Of a DNA stretch of 30,136 bases, positions 7,235-15,473 are shown piece by piece. Position numbers and translations under genes: made by a program. The notes under the pieces were generated by a model that did no database searches, had not been told where the DNA came from, and worked only from the letters and a program-made list of their open reading frames with translations. The first letter of the stretch is position 1; the number at the start of each line of letters is the position of its first letter. The stretch is from an uncultured Clostridia bacterium (GTDB lineage Bacteria; Bacillota; Clostridia; Lachnospirales; Bianqueaceae): the NCBI GenBank assembly GCA_937892735.1, contig CALBGL010000141.1, positions 1 to 30,136 on the forward strand, in the 5' to 3' direction.

Positions 7235-8084
7235 GTGGAAGCTCCTTTGCGAGATTTGGGGTATAGGTGGAAGGCAGAAGCGGATGATGAAGCATTTGAA
7301 GAATTCGATCTGGCAGTTCTGCTTCGTCTATGGGGTCAGGACCTAAGATGAGATCCGCGGGCGGGAGAGGGGCGTATCCGGGAAGAGCGGGCAATACGGA
7401 AGCGTGAAGTGCCGTTAGGGCATCTCGCCAGCGGGGAGTGCTTCTTCCCCAGACCCAAAGTTCCCAGCTGGGATCTTGCAGATCCGTGAGAAGGGCAAGA
7501 AGGGATTCAGAAATAAGGTGGCTATACAGAAAAATACGACGGGGCGGGAGAGGCTGGGTAGGAAGACATAGGGTTTGTACAGAGCTGGAACGAAAAAAAA
7601 TTTTCTGAAATTCCATCTGAAGGGAGTCAGAGGAACAGAGAATCTGGTCGCAGCGCTGGTAGAGGGAGAGCAGGCGAGGCGTGAAATGGCGTATAGGGCC
7701 GCTGATCCAGGCGATGCGCCGGCATGTCCCGGGAAAGAAGGGAAGACAATGCATGGCAAAAAGGCTCTGATCCGCGATGATAATATCCGTATCCCGCCCC
7801 CAAGACAATGCGGGCCAGAGGGAAGAGGCGCCTTGCCAGATTTGATTTCGCAGTCGGTAATAGACAGACCAGGAAATGCTCAGAGAGGGATTCTGCAGGA
7901 TAGCCTCGTGCAGCAATACCTTACAGGGACAGAAGGGCAGATAGGCATCCTGGGCGTCGTGATCCGTATGTAAACAGAGTTGTACCAGATGCCCTTTCTG
8001 TTGTAAATTCAGAATCCATTGTCCAAGAATTCGACAAGCGGATGAATCCGCCAAAGAGTCTAAAAGAAATAGAATGCGACTCAT
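7209..8084 (-). CDS. GT4-like glycosyltransferase, short
   Basis: A 291-residue protein starting MSRILFLLDSLADSSA, the N-terminal beta-strand and loop typical of GT-B glycosyltransferases. The middle segment LYQRCDQILCSSDSLQMEF resembles the GT4 motif in which an acceptor-domain helix ends in 'vSe..r..f'. The C-terminal nucleotide-sugar domain is much shorter than usual: the protein is about 290 residues against 350-400, and the EX7E motif is not clear. It may therefore be degenerate or highly diverged. Like its partner it is lysine-poor (four lysines). The ATG at 8084 has GGGGAGGT upstream; an in-frame start 69 bp earlier has no such site. It is first gene of a two-gene operon with the pyruvyl transferase-like gene. 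Confidence 0.6.
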   Translation of the reverse strand: MSRILFLLDSLADSSACRILGQWILNLQQKGHLVQLCLHTDHDAQDAYLPFCPCKVLLHEAILQNPSLSISWSVYYRLRNQIWQGASSLWPALSWGRDTDIIIADQSLFAMHCLPFFPGTCRRIAWISGPIRHFTPRLLSLYQRCDQILCSSDSLQMEFQKIFFRSSSVQTLCLPTQPLPPRRIFLYSHLISESLLALLTDLQDPSWELWVWGRSTPRWRDALTALHASVLPALPGYAPLPPADLILGPDPIDEAELPDRILQMLHHPLLPSTYTPNLAKELPHAIYHLSP

Positions 8085-8157
8085 ACATACACCTCCCCAT
8101 ACTATCATATATATGCGCGTCAGGGATGAAATATGCCCTGTTTTTGGAAACATAAAT

Positions 8158-8201
8158 AAAAAGCCATTCTTTCATCGGATTGACGAAGGAATGGCTTTTT
8201 T
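8158..8201 (-). terminator. Terminator of the propanediol dehydratase-ridA operon
   Basis: AAAAAGCCATTCTTTC (8158-8173) pairs with GAAGGAATGGCTTTTTT (8185-8201) with one mismatch region. On the minus strand it ends in TTTTTATTTATG, just downstream of ridA. The plus strand also ends in a T-run, so it can act in both directions. Confidence 0.88.
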
Positions 8202-8218
8202 AGAAAGAAAGTACATTA

Positions 8219-8593
8219 TTATTGTTCTGCGATAGCCTCTACCTCGACCAGTACCTGGTTGGGCAGTGTCTTGACCGCAACGCAGGAACGAGCGGGACGC
8301 CCCGGGAAATACTGGGCATAGATCGCATTAAAGGCAGTGAAGTCTTCCATATTTGCCAGAAAACAGGTGGTCTTCACTACTTTTTCCATAGAAGATCCTG
8401 CCGCTTCGAGAACGGCAGTCAGATTGGTCAGAACCTGTTTTGTCTGCTCTTCGATCGTGGTTGCCTCGACTTTCTGTGAGAGGGGATTGATCGCGATCTG
8501 TCCGCTGGTGAAAATAAGGCCGTTACAGACGACAGCCTGCGAATACGGGCCAATGGCAGCGGGTGCGTCGGGGGTGTAAACGATTTGAGACAT
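8219..8593 (-). CDS. ridA: RidA family enamine/imine deaminase
   Basis: A 124-residue YjgF/YER057c/UK114 protein that hydrolyses the 2-aminoacrylate/2-aminocrotonate and imine intermediates released by PLP dehydratases, giving the 2-oxoacid and ammonia. Family signatures are present: AIGPYSQAV near the N-terminus, SGQIAINP, the conserved arginine in GRPARS (102), and EVEAIA at the C-terminus with a conserved glutamate (119). AAGGAGGA lies directly before the ATG. It is the last gene of the operon, 12 bp after the threonine ammonia-lyase that generates its substrate, and is followed by a terminator. The pairing makes the function assignment strong. Confidence 0.95.
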   Translation of the reverse strand: MSQIVYTPDAPAAIGPYSQAVVCNGLIFTSGQIAINPLSQKVEATTIEEQTKQVLTNLTAVLEAAGSSMEKVVKTTCFLANMEDFTAFNAIYAQYFPGRPARSCVAVKTLPNQVLVEVEAIAEQ

Positions 8594-8605
8594 ATGTATT
8601 CCTCC

Positions 8606-9805
8606 TTAGGATTTTATGATCTGAAGCCCCGCATCAGAGAGGGCTTGAATGATTTCTTCGGCATGGGCATGATCCCGGGTCTCGAGACTCAGACGCAGGA
8701 AGCAATCCGTAACCTGCATATTGAGATCCGAACGGTCGTGATACACCGAAACCACATTGCCGCCATGTTTGGCAATAATCTCAGATACCAGGGAAAGTTG
8801 ACCGGGCCGATCCGATAGAGCCAACGTGATATCCAGGCTGCGGCCGGTCTTCAAGAGACCACGCGTAATGACGCGCGAAAGAATCGTCACATCAATATTA
8901 CCGCCGGATACGAGACAGATCGTTTTCTTTCCTTGAATCGGTACTTTGTTGAACATGGCCGCCGCCACGGAAACGGCGCCGGCGCCTTCGGCAATCAGTT
9001 TATGCTGTTCGATCAGAGTCAGAATGGCGGTGGAGATCTCGTCATCGGTCACAGTCACGATATCATCCACATATTGATGACACATATCATAGGTCAGATC
9101 TCCGGGACATTTTACGGCGATGCCGTCCGCGAATGTGGAGACGGATGGCAATGCTTCCGCGTGTCCATCGTGTAGACTCTGAAACATAGAGGCGGCTCCG
9201 GCGGCCTGTACGCCGTAGACCTTGCAGGAAGGACGCAGAGATTTGATGGCGAACGCCACGCCGCTGATCAGTCCCCCGCCGCCGACCGGTACAATGACGG
9301 CCTCGACGTCTTCCAGCTGATCCAGAAGTTCCAGACCGATAGAAGCCTGGCCGGCAATCACGTCTTCATCATTGAAAGGATGAATAAAGGTATAGCCCTT
9401 TTCATCGCGCAGCTGCAGCGCCTTCTGATAGGCGTCGTCATAGACGCCGGGAACGAGACAGATCTCTGCTCCGTAGCGTTTCGTGGCCTCCACCTTGGAA
9501 ATCGGAGCGCCGTCAGGCAGACAGATGGTGGCGTGGATATGTTTACGCTGCGCGGCAAGAGCCACGCCCTGCGCGTGATTTCCCGCGCTGCAGGCGATCA
9601 CGCCGCGCGCCCGTTCTTCTTCGCTGAGAACGGACATCTTGTAGTAGGCGCCGCGCACCTTGAAAGAACCAGTTACCTGCAGATTCTCCGGCTTCAGGTA
9701 GATCTCGCTGTTGGGCGCAAGATGGCTTGCCGGAATCAGATCTGTGCGGCGCACGACTTCTTTTAGGACATAAGAGGCATGATAAACTTTATCTAGTGTG
9801 AGCAT
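8606..9805 (-). CDS. ilvA: Threonine ammonia-lyase with C-terminal ACT-like domain
   Basis: A 399-residue PLP enzyme converting threonine to 2-oxobutanoate and ammonia. The PLP lysine is in TGSFKVRGA (K49), the phosphate-binding loop is GGGGLISG (175-182), and SAGNHAQG (73-80) is the substrate-binding asparagine loop. Residues about 325-399 (ITLALSDRPGQL...) form one ACT-like regulatory domain. This is the single-ACT, catabolic-like architecture rather than the 500-residue biosynthetic form with a doubled domain. The start overlaps the end of eutP by 13 bp and has AAGGAG inside eutP. Its place inside a microcompartment-type operon is unusual. The product 2-oxobutanoate can feed isoleucine synthesis or propionate formation. 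The alternative symbol tdcB would be equally acceptable. Confidence 0.93.
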   Translation of the reverse strand: MLTLDKVYHASYVLKEVVRRTDLIPASHLAPNSEIYLKPENLQVTGSFKVRGAYYKMSVLSEEERARGVIACSAGNHAQGVALAAQRKHIHATICLPDGAPISKVEATKRYGAEICLVPGVYDDAYQKALQLRDEKGYTFIHPFNDEDVIAGQASIGLELLDQLEDVEAVIVPVGGGGLISGVAFAIKSLRPSCKVYGVQAAGAASMFQSLHDGHAEALPSVSTFADGIAVKCPGDLTYDMCHQYVDDIVTVTDDEISTAILTLIEQHKLIAEGAGAVSVAAAMFNKVPIQGKKTICLVSGGNIDVTILSRVITRGLLKTGRSLDITLALSDRPGQLSLVSEIIAKHGGNVVSVYHDRSDLNMQVTDCFLRLSLETRDHAHAEEIIQALSDAGLQIIKS

Positions 9806-10278
9806 GTTGTTTCTCCTTCGGAGGCGGGCGTATCCCAGGGAAGCACGTCTCCTTCCTCGCGTAAATGATTCAAAATCTCTCCAACCCCTTCATAGGTGGT
9901 GGAATTGACGTAAAAAATGGTTTTGCAGCCGGAAAGGCGGAGCCAGGCGGCGGCTCGATCCGGCTGAGCACCAGGGCAGTCGATATGGGTCACAATGCCG
10001 ATGACCTCACGGTTGACCATGCAGGTGATATTCGGGGGATACAGTGAATAAGGCTCTGTAGCGCTTAATAGGAGGCCGACAACGTCGGCCTCGTAAGAAT
10101 ACAGAGCCAGAGCCCGTCCTAATGTCTGATTCTCGGCATATTCGCCGGGCGTATCAATGATGACATCATAATGGTTAATATATTGGGTCTTATGATAACA
10201 AATTGTTTCACCACGCAGGGCTTGGGTTAGCGTCGTCTTGCCGCAGCCACTGCGACCCATTAGGATGATCTTTTTCAT
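9793..10278 (-). CDS. eutP: EutP/PduV-type small GTPase
   Basis: A 161-residue P-loop protein of the PduV-EutP family (PF10662), associated with bacterial microcompartments and thought to take part in their positioning or assembly. The P-loop is GRSGCGKTT (8-16), the G3 region is DTPGEY, and the G4 position is VTHID in place of the classical NKxD, as is usual in this family. The start is the ATG in an ATGA overlap with eutS, so it is translationally coupled; no good ribosome-binding site stands alone. It ends inside the first codons of ilvA. An in-frame GTG-type start further upstream would overlap eutS by 49 bp and is not supported. Confidence 0.92.
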   Translation of the reverse strand: MKKIILMGRSGCGKTTLTQALRGETICYHKTQYINHYDVIIDTPGEYAENQTLGRALALYSYEADVVGLLLSATEPYSLYPPNITCMVNREVIGIVTHIDCPGAQPDRAAAWLRLSGCKTIFYVNSTTYEGVGEILNHLREEGDVLPWDTPASEGETTCSH

Positions 10279-10628
10279 GTTTTCGTAATAGAGCACACGG
10301 TGAAACCCAATGTATCCTGGCAATATTCGACCAGAGCCTTCAGAGCAGACTCTACATCCGAATATTTGCCAGTCACAATCAGCGTGCCGCTGAATCGATC
10401 CAGAAAACCGAGTACGACACTGGATGATTTGATAGCAATATCACCGGCAATGATTGCTGTTTCCGAAGGGGTCATGGTGACGATGCCGATAGCGGAACTG
10501 GCGTAGTCCACAGCGGGATCCAATCCCAGTTTCTGATACAGGATTTCATCCGGATTGGCAATGATATGAGCCAATGTAATCTGTTTACCAGGAACCTGTT
10601 CCTGGATAATACGCATTTTCTCATTCAT
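10275..10628 (-). CDS. eutS: EutS/PduU microcompartment shell protein
   Basis: A 117-residue shell protein of the circularly permuted BMC class. The N-terminal segment MRIIQEQVPGKQITLAHIIANP matches EutS closely, followed by a single BMC domain with GIVTMTPSETAIIAGDIA and GTLIVTGKYSDVESAL. Such proteins form hexamers with a small beta-barrel over the pore and are minor facets of ethanolamine, propanediol and glycyl-radical microcompartments. GGAGGG, which overlaps the activase stop codon, lies 9 bases before the ATG. It is the only shell protein in this window; the abundant hexamer and pentamer genes are not here. Membership in the propanediol dehydratase operon argues for a propanediol role rather than an ethanolamine one, so 'eutS' is a family name here. 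Confidence 0.93.
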   Translation of the reverse strand: MNEKMRIIQEQVPGKQITLAHIIANPDEILYQKLGLDPAVDYASSAIGIVTMTPSETAIIAGDIAIKSSSVVLGFLDRFSGTLIVTGKYSDVESALKALVEYCQDTLGFTVCSITKT

Positions 10629-10634
10629 AAACGC

Positions 10635-11432
10635 TTACCCTCCAATCTGACAGGCAAGGCCGGAAGCCTCTTCGGCAACATCCAACAATTCTTGCATATG
10701 TTCCGCGGGGGGCGGAAGCAGATGAGCCAAAGAGTAATCGCGGCCCAGACCGGTATACTTGTCCTGCCCCAGACGATGGTAGGGCAGGAGATGAAGCCGG
10801 CGCACACCAGGCAGCGTTGCGGCAAACTCTGCGATGGCGCGAATCTCCGAGGGAGAGTCATTGAAAGTAGGCACTACCGGAACGCGAATGATCAGTTCAC
10901 AATCGCGGGAAGCAGCGACCCGGCGAGCATTCTCGAGAATCCTTTCATTGGGAACACCGGTAAAAGCCCTGTGTTTATCGGAATCCATATGCTTGATATC
11001 CATCAGGAACAGATCCAGATGGGGCATCAGTTTCTGAATCGACTCGTAGGGGGCGAATGCCGTGGACTCGATCGCCGTATTCAACTGCCAGTAATGCGCC
11101 GCTTCCAGAAGAGCGGCGGCAAAATCAGGCTGGAAGAGACACTCTCCGCCTGAAAGCGTCATACCTCCGCCAGAACGGCGATAATAAGGAAGATCTTTTA
11201 ACACTTCGCTCATAACGGCCTCTACGGTGGTGTCCTCGCCCACAGTCTTGGTCTTGCCGTTCATCGTTAAGGACTGTATATCGTATTCCTGGGATTCCGG
11301 GTTGCAGCACCAGCGGCAGCGAAGGAAACATCCCTTCAGAAACACGATGGTACGAATGCCGGGACCGTCATGGATGGAATACCGCTGAATATCAAAGATG
11401 CGGCCCCGAACTTGGTTGAATGTATTTTCCAT
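10635..11432 (-). CDS. Glycyl-radical enzyme activase (radical SAM)
   Basis: A 265-residue radical SAM enzyme that installs the glycyl radical on the dehydratase encoded just upstream. The cluster motif is C-x3-C-x2-C at residues 35, 39 and 42 (CFLRCRWC). IHDGPGIRTIVFLKGC is the family N-terminal signature, and GGGMTLSGGE is the SAM-binding segment. Most dehydratase activases carry an inserted ferredoxin-like region with eight cysteines after this motif. Here the chain passes from CNPES to the GGE motif in about 50 residues with no cysteine-rich insert, resembling the short pyruvate formate-lyase activase. The start ATG has only a weak AGGAT-type site; the gene lies 14 bp after the dehydratase. 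Confidence 0.93.
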   Translation of the reverse strand: MENTFNQVRGRIFDIQRYSIHDGPGIRTIVFLKGCFLRCRWCCNPESQEYDIQSLTMNGKTKTVGEDTTVEAVMSEVLKDLPYYRRSGGGMTLSGGECLFQPDFAAALLEAAHYWQLNTAIESTAFAPYESIQKLMPHLDLFLMDIKHMDSDKHRAFTGVPNERILENARRVAASRDCELIIRVPVVPTFNDSPSEIRAIAEFAATLPGVRRLHLLPYHRLGQDKYTGLGRDYSLAHLLPPPAEHMQELLDVAEEASGLACQIGG

Positions 11433-11446
11433 AGTATAATCCTAAC

Positions 11447-13975
11447 TTAGATTGAAGTCTGCTCCGTACGGTTGATGATATCATCCTGCAGCGAACGGGA
11501 CAGTGTAGTAAAGAGAGCGCTGTAACCAGCCACGCGAACAACCAGAGAACGGTACTTGTCCGGATGTTTCTGGGCATCCAGCAGGGTTTCCCGGCTGACC
11601 ACATTGAACTGCATATGGCTGCCCTTCTGGTCGAAGTAGGAACGAATCAACGCGACAAAATTCGCCAGTCCTTCGCGTCCTGCCAGCGCAGAGGGATGGA
11701 ATTTCATGTTGAACAAGGTTCCGTTCGAAGCGATATAATGATCCAAACGGGATACAGAATTGGCAGAAGCAGTAGGGCCATGGGTATCGCGGCCCGCAGA
11801 GGGCGACACGCCATCTGCCACTGGCGTACCGGCATAACGGCCATCCGGCGTCGCACCAGTCTGGGCGCCCAGAGGAACATTGGCTGATACGGGGTACAAA
11901 CCTGCCTGATACTGACCGCCACGCGGGTTACGGAACTCCTGCAGGGGACGAGTATAGGTGTAGGCTACATCTCTTGCAAAAGCATCCACCTCCGGCAGAT
12001 CGTTACCAAACTTGGGTACTTCTTCCAGCATATTGCGAATGGCCTCATACTGCAGACGTTTGTCTTCGGGCACACCGCCGGTCAGAGCAGTCTGGTACAT
12101 CGTGCGCACCTGTTCTTCCGTCAGGGAAACGCCGTCGGCAACAAAAGCCTTGGCCAGATTCTTGGTAATCTCTTCTGCTTCCTCCGGAGCATGAAGCTTT
12201 CCGAAATTATTGGCCAGCGCGTCACGCAGATCGGCCATGGAAAGTTTCTGCTCATCATAGACCAGCGTCTTGATGGCGTACAGAGAATCGGCCATGTTGG
12301 CAATACCAAAGCCCTGCGGCCCGGTGAAATTATATACGGCGCCGCCCTCCTGCACACTCATGCCGCGGCCGATACAGTCTTCGATCATACCGGATAGGAA
12401 GGGGAGAGGACAACGCTCTGCATGCGCGACATCAATCGCGTTATCTGCGTTGACCAAAAGACTCAGCATATAATTCATCTGCGCCTTATAAGCATCGTAG
12501 AACTCCTCAAAGGTCTTCATCTGCGTCACGTCACCGGTCTGAAGACCGACCTGTATCCCCTTATCCATGCCGTTTGAGAACACCAGTTCTAGAGGACGGC
12601 ACATATTGAAGAACGCGGCGTCGTGCCAGCCGTCAGTCTTACCGGCCTTCTGCGGCTCTACGCAACCGATGATATTGTAATCCCTGGCATCTTCCATGGT
12701 GAGTCCACGGGAAAGGAGAGCGGGGATGATGACTTCATCATTGTAGTATGCGGGCAATCCCACGCCTGTGCGTGTCAGCTCAGCAGCCTTCATCAGGAAT
12801 TCCTGGGGAGAGCCGTTCCATACACGAACAGAGAAGGAAGGCTGCGGCAGCAGCACATGCATAGAAGCCTGAACACACATGAAGGACAGGTCGTTAGTTG
12901 CATCTAATCCTTCAGGGGTCTGTCCGCCGGCAATCAGGTTCTGGAACAGGCTGTAGCCTGCGAATCCTTCTGCAGAGGCAGCGTCACGCACCTTGTTGAG
13001 ATCGTTCAATTTGACCCAGATACAGTCCATGAGTTCCTGGGCAAACTCGCGAGTAATGAGACCTTTATCCAAGTCCGACTTGAAGAAGGGATACATATAT
13101 TGATCAAAACGTCCCGGGGAGATCGAGTGTCCACTGGATTCCATCTGCAGCAGCATTTGGATGAACCAGAAGGACTGGCAGGCTTCATAGAAGTTGCGCG
13201 CACCATGACGGGGGACACGAGAACAGTTCTCCGCAATCTGAAATAGTTCAGCCTTCCGCACAGGATCCGAACAGGTCTCCGCTTCCCTGCAGGCTAGATC
13301 CGCGTAACGCTCTGCATAGACACAGGCTGCTTCACAGGCAATGATAACGGCCTGCAGGAAATGTGTACGCCGTGCGTAATCTGCATCGCCGAACTGGACT
13401 TTGCTCAGGGCATCGGCGGCCTGCGCCTGGATGGATTCCAGACCTTCCTGCGCAATACGGCCGTAACAGACGGTTACATGTCCCACACCATTGTAGAAAT
13501 AGTTGCCGGGTGTGAAGATATTATGTTCAATAGCAAGCAACGCCTCGGGCGCCATATAAGAGGTAGCCAGATCGCTGGTCGTCTTGCCCTTCCAGTATTG
13601 ATAAACCTCATGCAGCGTTTTCTTAGTTTCGTCTGCGATATAGAAGGGATCCGCAGTACGAGTAGCTACGGTGTCAAACTCGTCTTCCAACCACTCAAAA
13701 GAATACTCGGGGAATACCTGACATCCTCTGGGAGCCTGGGAAGCGCTGCCCACAATAAGCTCTAAAGGCCGGATGATGATCGGGATGTTTCGACAAATAT
13801 GATCAAAAGCCTTTGCGCGACGGATGACGATGGGCTCTCCTTCTGTTTCTTTATAGGATTCGGTCAGAAGAACCGCGCGATCCGCCTCGATAACAGGCAT
13901 CTTCGCGTACAAGTGCTCAATCAGCTGTCCGATACGAGGACTCTTTGCAATGTCTTCAGTATAGTAGTGATTCAT
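11447..13975 (-). CDS. Glycyl-radical B12-independent 1,2-propanediol dehydratase
   Basis: An 842-residue glycyl-radical enzyme converting 1,2-propanediol to propanal. The radical glycine is in RVAGYSA (Gly817), and the thiyl cysteine and base are in IIGCVEPQ (Cys438, Glu440). Substrate-site histidines are at 166 (GVGHVTVC) and 283 (SSGHSISPGRFDQ), and GKTDGWHDAAFFN follows the cysteine loop. From memory these numbers coincide with the Roseburia inulinivorans propanediol dehydratase, and the GCVEPQ and GHS motifs mark the diol/glycerol dehydratase clade rather than pyruvate formate-lyase. The ATG at 13975 has AAGGAG upstream and needs no N-terminal extension, so no clear encapsulation peptide is present. 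A further 77 in-frame codons upstream encode an implausible phenylalanine/cysteine stretch overlapping the promoter. Glycerol as substrate remains possible. Confidence 0.88.
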   Translation of the reverse strand: MNHYYTEDIAKSPRIGQLIEHLYAKMPVIEADRAVLLTESYKETEGEPIVIRRAKAFDHICRNIPIIIRPLELIVGSASQAPRGCQVFPEYSFEWLEDEFDTVATRTADPFYIADETKKTLHEVYQYWKGKTTSDLATSYMAPEALLAIEHNIFTPGNYFYNGVGHVTVCYGRIAQEGLESIQAQAADALSKVQFGDADYARRTHFLQAVIIACEAACVYAERYADLACREAETCSDPVRKAELFQIAENCSRVPRHGARNFYEACQSFWFIQMLLQMESSGHSISPGRFDQYMYPFFKSDLDKGLITREFAQELMDCIWVKLNDLNKVRDAASAEGFAGYSLFQNLIAGGQTPEGLDATNDLSFMCVQASMHVLLPQPSFSVRVWNGSPQEFLMKAAELTRTGVGLPAYYNDEVIIPALLSRGLTMEDARDYNIIGCVEPQKAGKTDGWHDAAFFNMCRPLELVFSNGMDKGIQVGLQTGDVTQMKTFEEFYDAYKAQMNYMLSLLVNADNAIDVAHAERCPLPFLSGMIEDCIGRGMSVQEGGAVYNFTGPQGFGIANMADSLYAIKTLVYDEQKLSMADLRDALANNFGKLHAPEEAEEITKNLAKAFVADGVSLTEEQVRTMYQTALTGGVPEDKRLQYEAIRNMLEEVPKFGNDLPEVDAFARDVAYTYTRPLQEFRNPRGGQYQAGLYPVSANVPLGAQTGATPDGRYAGTPVADGVSPSAGRDTHGPTASANSVSRLDHYIASNGTLFNMKFHPSALAGREGLANFVALIRSYFDQKGSHMQFNVVSRETLLDAQKHPDKYRSLVVRVAGYSALFTTLSRSLQDDIINRTEQTSI

Positions 13976-14027
13976 AGGCTGCTCCTTCTTCCCTGTCGGG
14001 ATTGATTCTTCTAATTTCTGTGATTTT

Positions 14028-14056
14028 ATTGTATACCAGAAGAGAGGGTTTGTCAA
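14028..14056 (-). promoter_or_regulatory. Promoter of the propanediol dehydratase operon
   Basis: On the minus strand TTGACA (14056-14051), a 17-bp spacer and TACAAT (14033-14028). This is a near-consensus pair about 50 bp before the dehydratase start. Confidence 0.82.
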
Positions 14057-14110
14057 TGTCAAGTTGCAGAAAAAGCAACAAAAACAAAGAAAAAACAAAA
14101 TCAAAATCAC

Positions 14111-14129
14111 TCTTTTTAGGAGAAAAAGA
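14111..14129. promoter_or_regulatory. Inverted repeat in the divergent control region
   Basis: TCTTTTT-AGGAG-AAAAAGA lies between the two divergent promoters, in a 260-bp gap shared by the dehydratase operon and the oligogalacturonate lyase-like gene. It could be an operator for one or both; no regulator is identifiable. Confidence 0.4.
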
Positions 14130-14168
14130 TTCACTCCATGGAAGATTCTGAAAATGCGAAGGAGGGCA

Positions 14169-14197
14169 TTTACAAGGCGTGTTTTTTTGCCTAGAAT
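14169..14197 (+). promoter_or_regulatory. Promoter of the oligogalacturonate lyase-like gene
   Basis: TTTACA at 14169-14174, a 17-bp spacer and TAGAAT at 14192-14197, leaving a leader of about 30 nt. Confidence 0.6.
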
Positions 14198-14235
14198 GAT
14201 AGACAAATCATACTGTATACAAGGAGGGTGTAGCT

Positions 14236-15396
14236 ATGTTTGGTCCTATGAATTCTCGCCATTTTACAGAACGGGTCAATGAAAATGGAGTACGGTACTG
14301 GGTGCTTTCCACCCGGGTGGCGCCGATTCAACAGGGATTTTATTTTGTGAATTCCGGCTTCTCAGAGGATGGACGGTATCTTTGGTTTTACTGTGCATTT
14401 CCCCCAGCGGCGGGTCATTGTGCGGGCGTCGTGGATTTTCTGACCGACGAAGTGAGATGGTTCCCGGAGACTCGGGGATCCGGATGGATGGTGGATCCTT
14501 TGACGGGCAATCTGTATTGGGGGTGCGGACAGGGGATCTATATGCGGACGCCGCATCCGCAGGATCGGGCCGTCCAGATCGCGGAACTGCCGGAAGAAGC
14601 GGTGCGGGCCAGAGTGCAGGAGGCAGGGACGCATCTGACCTTCACGCCGGATCGCAAGGAGATTCTGGCGGATCTGCAGACCTGCTTTGGCAGCATCCTT
14701 GGAACGTTTTCTGTGAAAGATGGAAGCTTTACCGAATGGTATCATACGAAGCCGGGAACGCCCTATAATCATGCGCAGATGTGTCCCACGAATGGGGATC
14801 TGTGCATGTGCGCTCATGAGATCTCTTACAATCCAACGACGGGAAAGAACGATAAACCGGCACTTACAGAGGAGGGCATTTATCCCCGGCTGCAGCTCAT
14901 CGGCCGGGATGGTTCCCGGGAGATGAGAAAACCCTATAAGAATGCTGCAACCCATGAATGGTGGGCGGCAAACGGCAAGTCCATCTACTATTGTTCGAGT
15001 GAAAGTATCGTGCAGGATCGTCTGGGGGAACACGAGGCGGAAGTGGTGTGTCATATTCCGATCGAGGGCGGCAATGGCACATGGCATGCGCATTGCACCG
15101 AAGATGAGAAGTACTTTGTAGTGGACGGTTCGCATCCGTATGCGGGGAAGACCTGGTGGAGAGGCTGCCCGTCGATGGTTCGTTTCTATAACCGGGAGAG
15201 CGGAAAGCTGATCGATGTGGTGAGCTATAATCCGGTGGTGGAGGGATGGACGCCGGAGAAGCCGTCGATCTATCATATCGATCCACATCCCCGATTCGTG
15301 GTAGGCGACCGGTATGTCACGTTCACGACTACGGTCTGTGGGCGTGTGGATGTTGGGATCGCGGAGACGAGTCAACTGATCGAGCTGAGCCGATAG
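14236..15396 (+). CDS. Oligogalacturonate lyase-like beta-propeller (PL22-like)
   Basis: A 386-residue protein with no signal peptide and repeated WF/YYC beta-blade signatures of a seven-bladed propeller. Histidine-containing motifs fall where oligogalacturonate lyases carry theirs: NHAQMCPTNGDLCMCAHE (178-195), ATHEWW with H240, GTWHAHC with H284/H286, and YHIDPHPRF with H347 and H351. In characterised PL22 enzymes an equivalent histidine near 242 is the base and a later cluster (near 287, 350, 353, 355) binds Mn2+. The expected role is cytoplasmic cleavage of unsaturated di- or oligogalacturonate from pectin. AAGGAGG precedes the ATG. It is monocistronic and transcribed divergently from the propanediol dehydratase operon. 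A related rhamnogalacturonan or glucuronan substrate is possible. Confidence 0.78.
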   Translation: MFGPMNSRHFTERVNENGVRYWVLSTRVAPIQQGFYFVNSGFSEDGRYLWFYCAFPPAAGHCAGVVDFLTDEVRWFPETRGSGWMVDPLTGNLYWGCGQGIYMRTPHPQDRAVQIAELPEEAVRARVQEAGTHLTFTPDRKEILADLQTCFGSILGTFSVKDGSFTEWYHTKPGTPYNHAQMCPTNGDLCMCAHEISYNPTTGKNDKPALTEEGIYPRLQLIGRDGSREMRKPYKNAATHEWWAANGKSIYYCSSESIVQDRLGEHEAEVVCHIPIEGGNGTWHAHCTEDEKYFVVDGSHPYAGKTWWRGCPSMVRFYNRESGKLIDVVSYNPVVEGWTPEKPSIYHIDPHPRFVVGDRYVTFTTTVCGRVDVGIAETSQLIELSR

Positions 15397-15409
15397 AACG
15401 TCATAAAAT

Positions 15410-15455
15410 AAGAACGGCCCGCGCCGGGCATAAAACCTTGGTGCGGGCTGTTCTT
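15410..15455. terminator. Terminator shared by convergent genes
   Basis: AAGAACGGCCCGCGCC (15410-15425) pairs with GGTGCGGGCTGTTCTT (15440-15455) over 16 bp with two wobbles. The minus strand continues into TTCTTATTTTATG, which best suits the pyr operon side. Confidence 0.85.
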
Positions 15456-15473
15456 GCGGCTTCGTTTTCCGTT

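Noticed and set aside
10275..10628. Evidence for an ethanolamine utilisation locus
   Set aside because: No ethanolamine ammonia-lyase or other eut genes are present; EutS and EutP follow a propanediol dehydratase.
11447..13975. Pyruvate formate-lyase or 2-ketobutyrate formate-lyase (suggested by the nearby threonine lyase)
   Set aside because: The active site has a single-cysteine GCVEPQ loop with diol-dehydratase histidines, not the adjacent Cys-Cys pair of pyruvate formate-lyases.
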